In this document: piece by piece, positions 63,965-64,000 of the stretch
Position numbering within the stretch: position 1 is the first letter of the stretch
Layout of the letters: every line of letters starts with the position of its first letter
NCBI RefSeq assembly: GCF_044068515.1
Contig: NZ_JBIPKI010000003.1
Coordinates: 34,816 to 98,815, forward strand
Length of the DNA: 64,000 bases
From: Desulfurivibrio sp044068515
GTDB lineage: Bacteria; Desulfobacterota; Desulfobulbia; Desulfobulbales; Desulfurivibrionaceae
Reading direction: 5' to 3'
Made by a program: the position numbers and the translations under genes
The notes under the pieces: generated by a model
The model's database searches: none
Seen by the model: the letters and a program-made list of their open reading frames with translations, nothing else
Told to the model about the DNA's origin: nothing

Positions 63965-64000
63965 GGTCGTTCTTGAAAAAACTCGTTTTTAATTCTTAGC

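Overview
The window is a G+C-rich, gene-dense stretch of bacterial chromosome. The gene content points to an anaerobic Desulfobacterota (former deltaproteobacterium), plausibly a relative of the Desulfobulbales. Markers are ferredoxin-linked indolepyruvate oxidoreductase with two phenylacetate-CoA ligases, FeoAB with a Cys-rich companion, several radical SAM enzymes, an M23 peptidase/bactofilin pair and an HAO-like multiheme cytochrome c. A NavAb-type voltage-gated Na+ channel and an NhaC-type antiporter suggest a saline or alkaline habitat. Taxonomy and habitat are inference. No tRNA, rRNA, CRISPR array or intact insertion sequence was seen.

Layout. 1-4.4 kb: partial FieF-like efflux pump coupled to a radical SAM gene, ssb with its own promoter and terminator, a small coiled-coil protein and a Blc-type lipocalin. 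4.5-10.7 kb: SDR/DUF2867 protein, patatin, SPL-like radical SAM enzyme coupled to trxB, corA. 10.8-11.15 kb: four tandem 90-bp structured repeats between divergent corA and the Na+ channel gene. 12.2-18.4 kb: feoAB, a divergent FeoB-associated Cys-rich protein, htpX, a MacB/LolCDE-type ABC cassette with a lipoprotein. 18.6-26.5 kb: a minus-strand cluster with a GCS2-type ligase, an RLAN-RimK ATP-grasp ligase, a C39-like peptidase, a membrane coiled-coil protein, a P2-type cation ATPase and a small basic protein whose 3' half is duplicated next to the ATPase. 26.6-37.3 kb: Smr protein, M23 peptidase and bactofilin, SF2 helicase, EttA, orphan UmuD, amidohydrolase, YIP1 protein, NhaC, MFS carrier.

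37.4-49.8 kb is a coherent amino-acid uptake and oxidation locus on the minus strand: iorAB, paaK, an ACT protein, livK, livHMGF, a second paaK and an aminotransferase. The likely route is import, transamination to 2-oxo acids, ferredoxin-dependent oxidation to acyl- or aryl-acetyl-CoA, and acid/CoA exchange by the PaaK enzymes. 49.9-55.2 kb: a large porin, thioesterase, LEA14-like lipoprotein, radical SAM/SPASM enzyme, M23-like protein and a GNAT pseudogene with an internal deletion. 55.4-57.1 kb: amtB-glnK behind a clear sigma-54 promoter. 57.1-60.3 kb: SulP transporter with a coiled-coil insertion and a tandem Usp protein. 60.5-64 kb: a second porin and a visibly A+T-richer HAO-family cytochrome gene. 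Both are preceded by the same 33-nt element and by 10-bp-phased direct repeats, which suggests a shared response regulator.

The signals most worth a second look are the shared element at 60.5 and 62.3 kb with the seven-heme HAO-like protein, the amidoligase/peptidase cluster, the tandem structured repeats at 10.8 kb, and two long inverted repeats (18.6 and 40.1 kb) whose mismatches are largely G-U compatible on one strand only.
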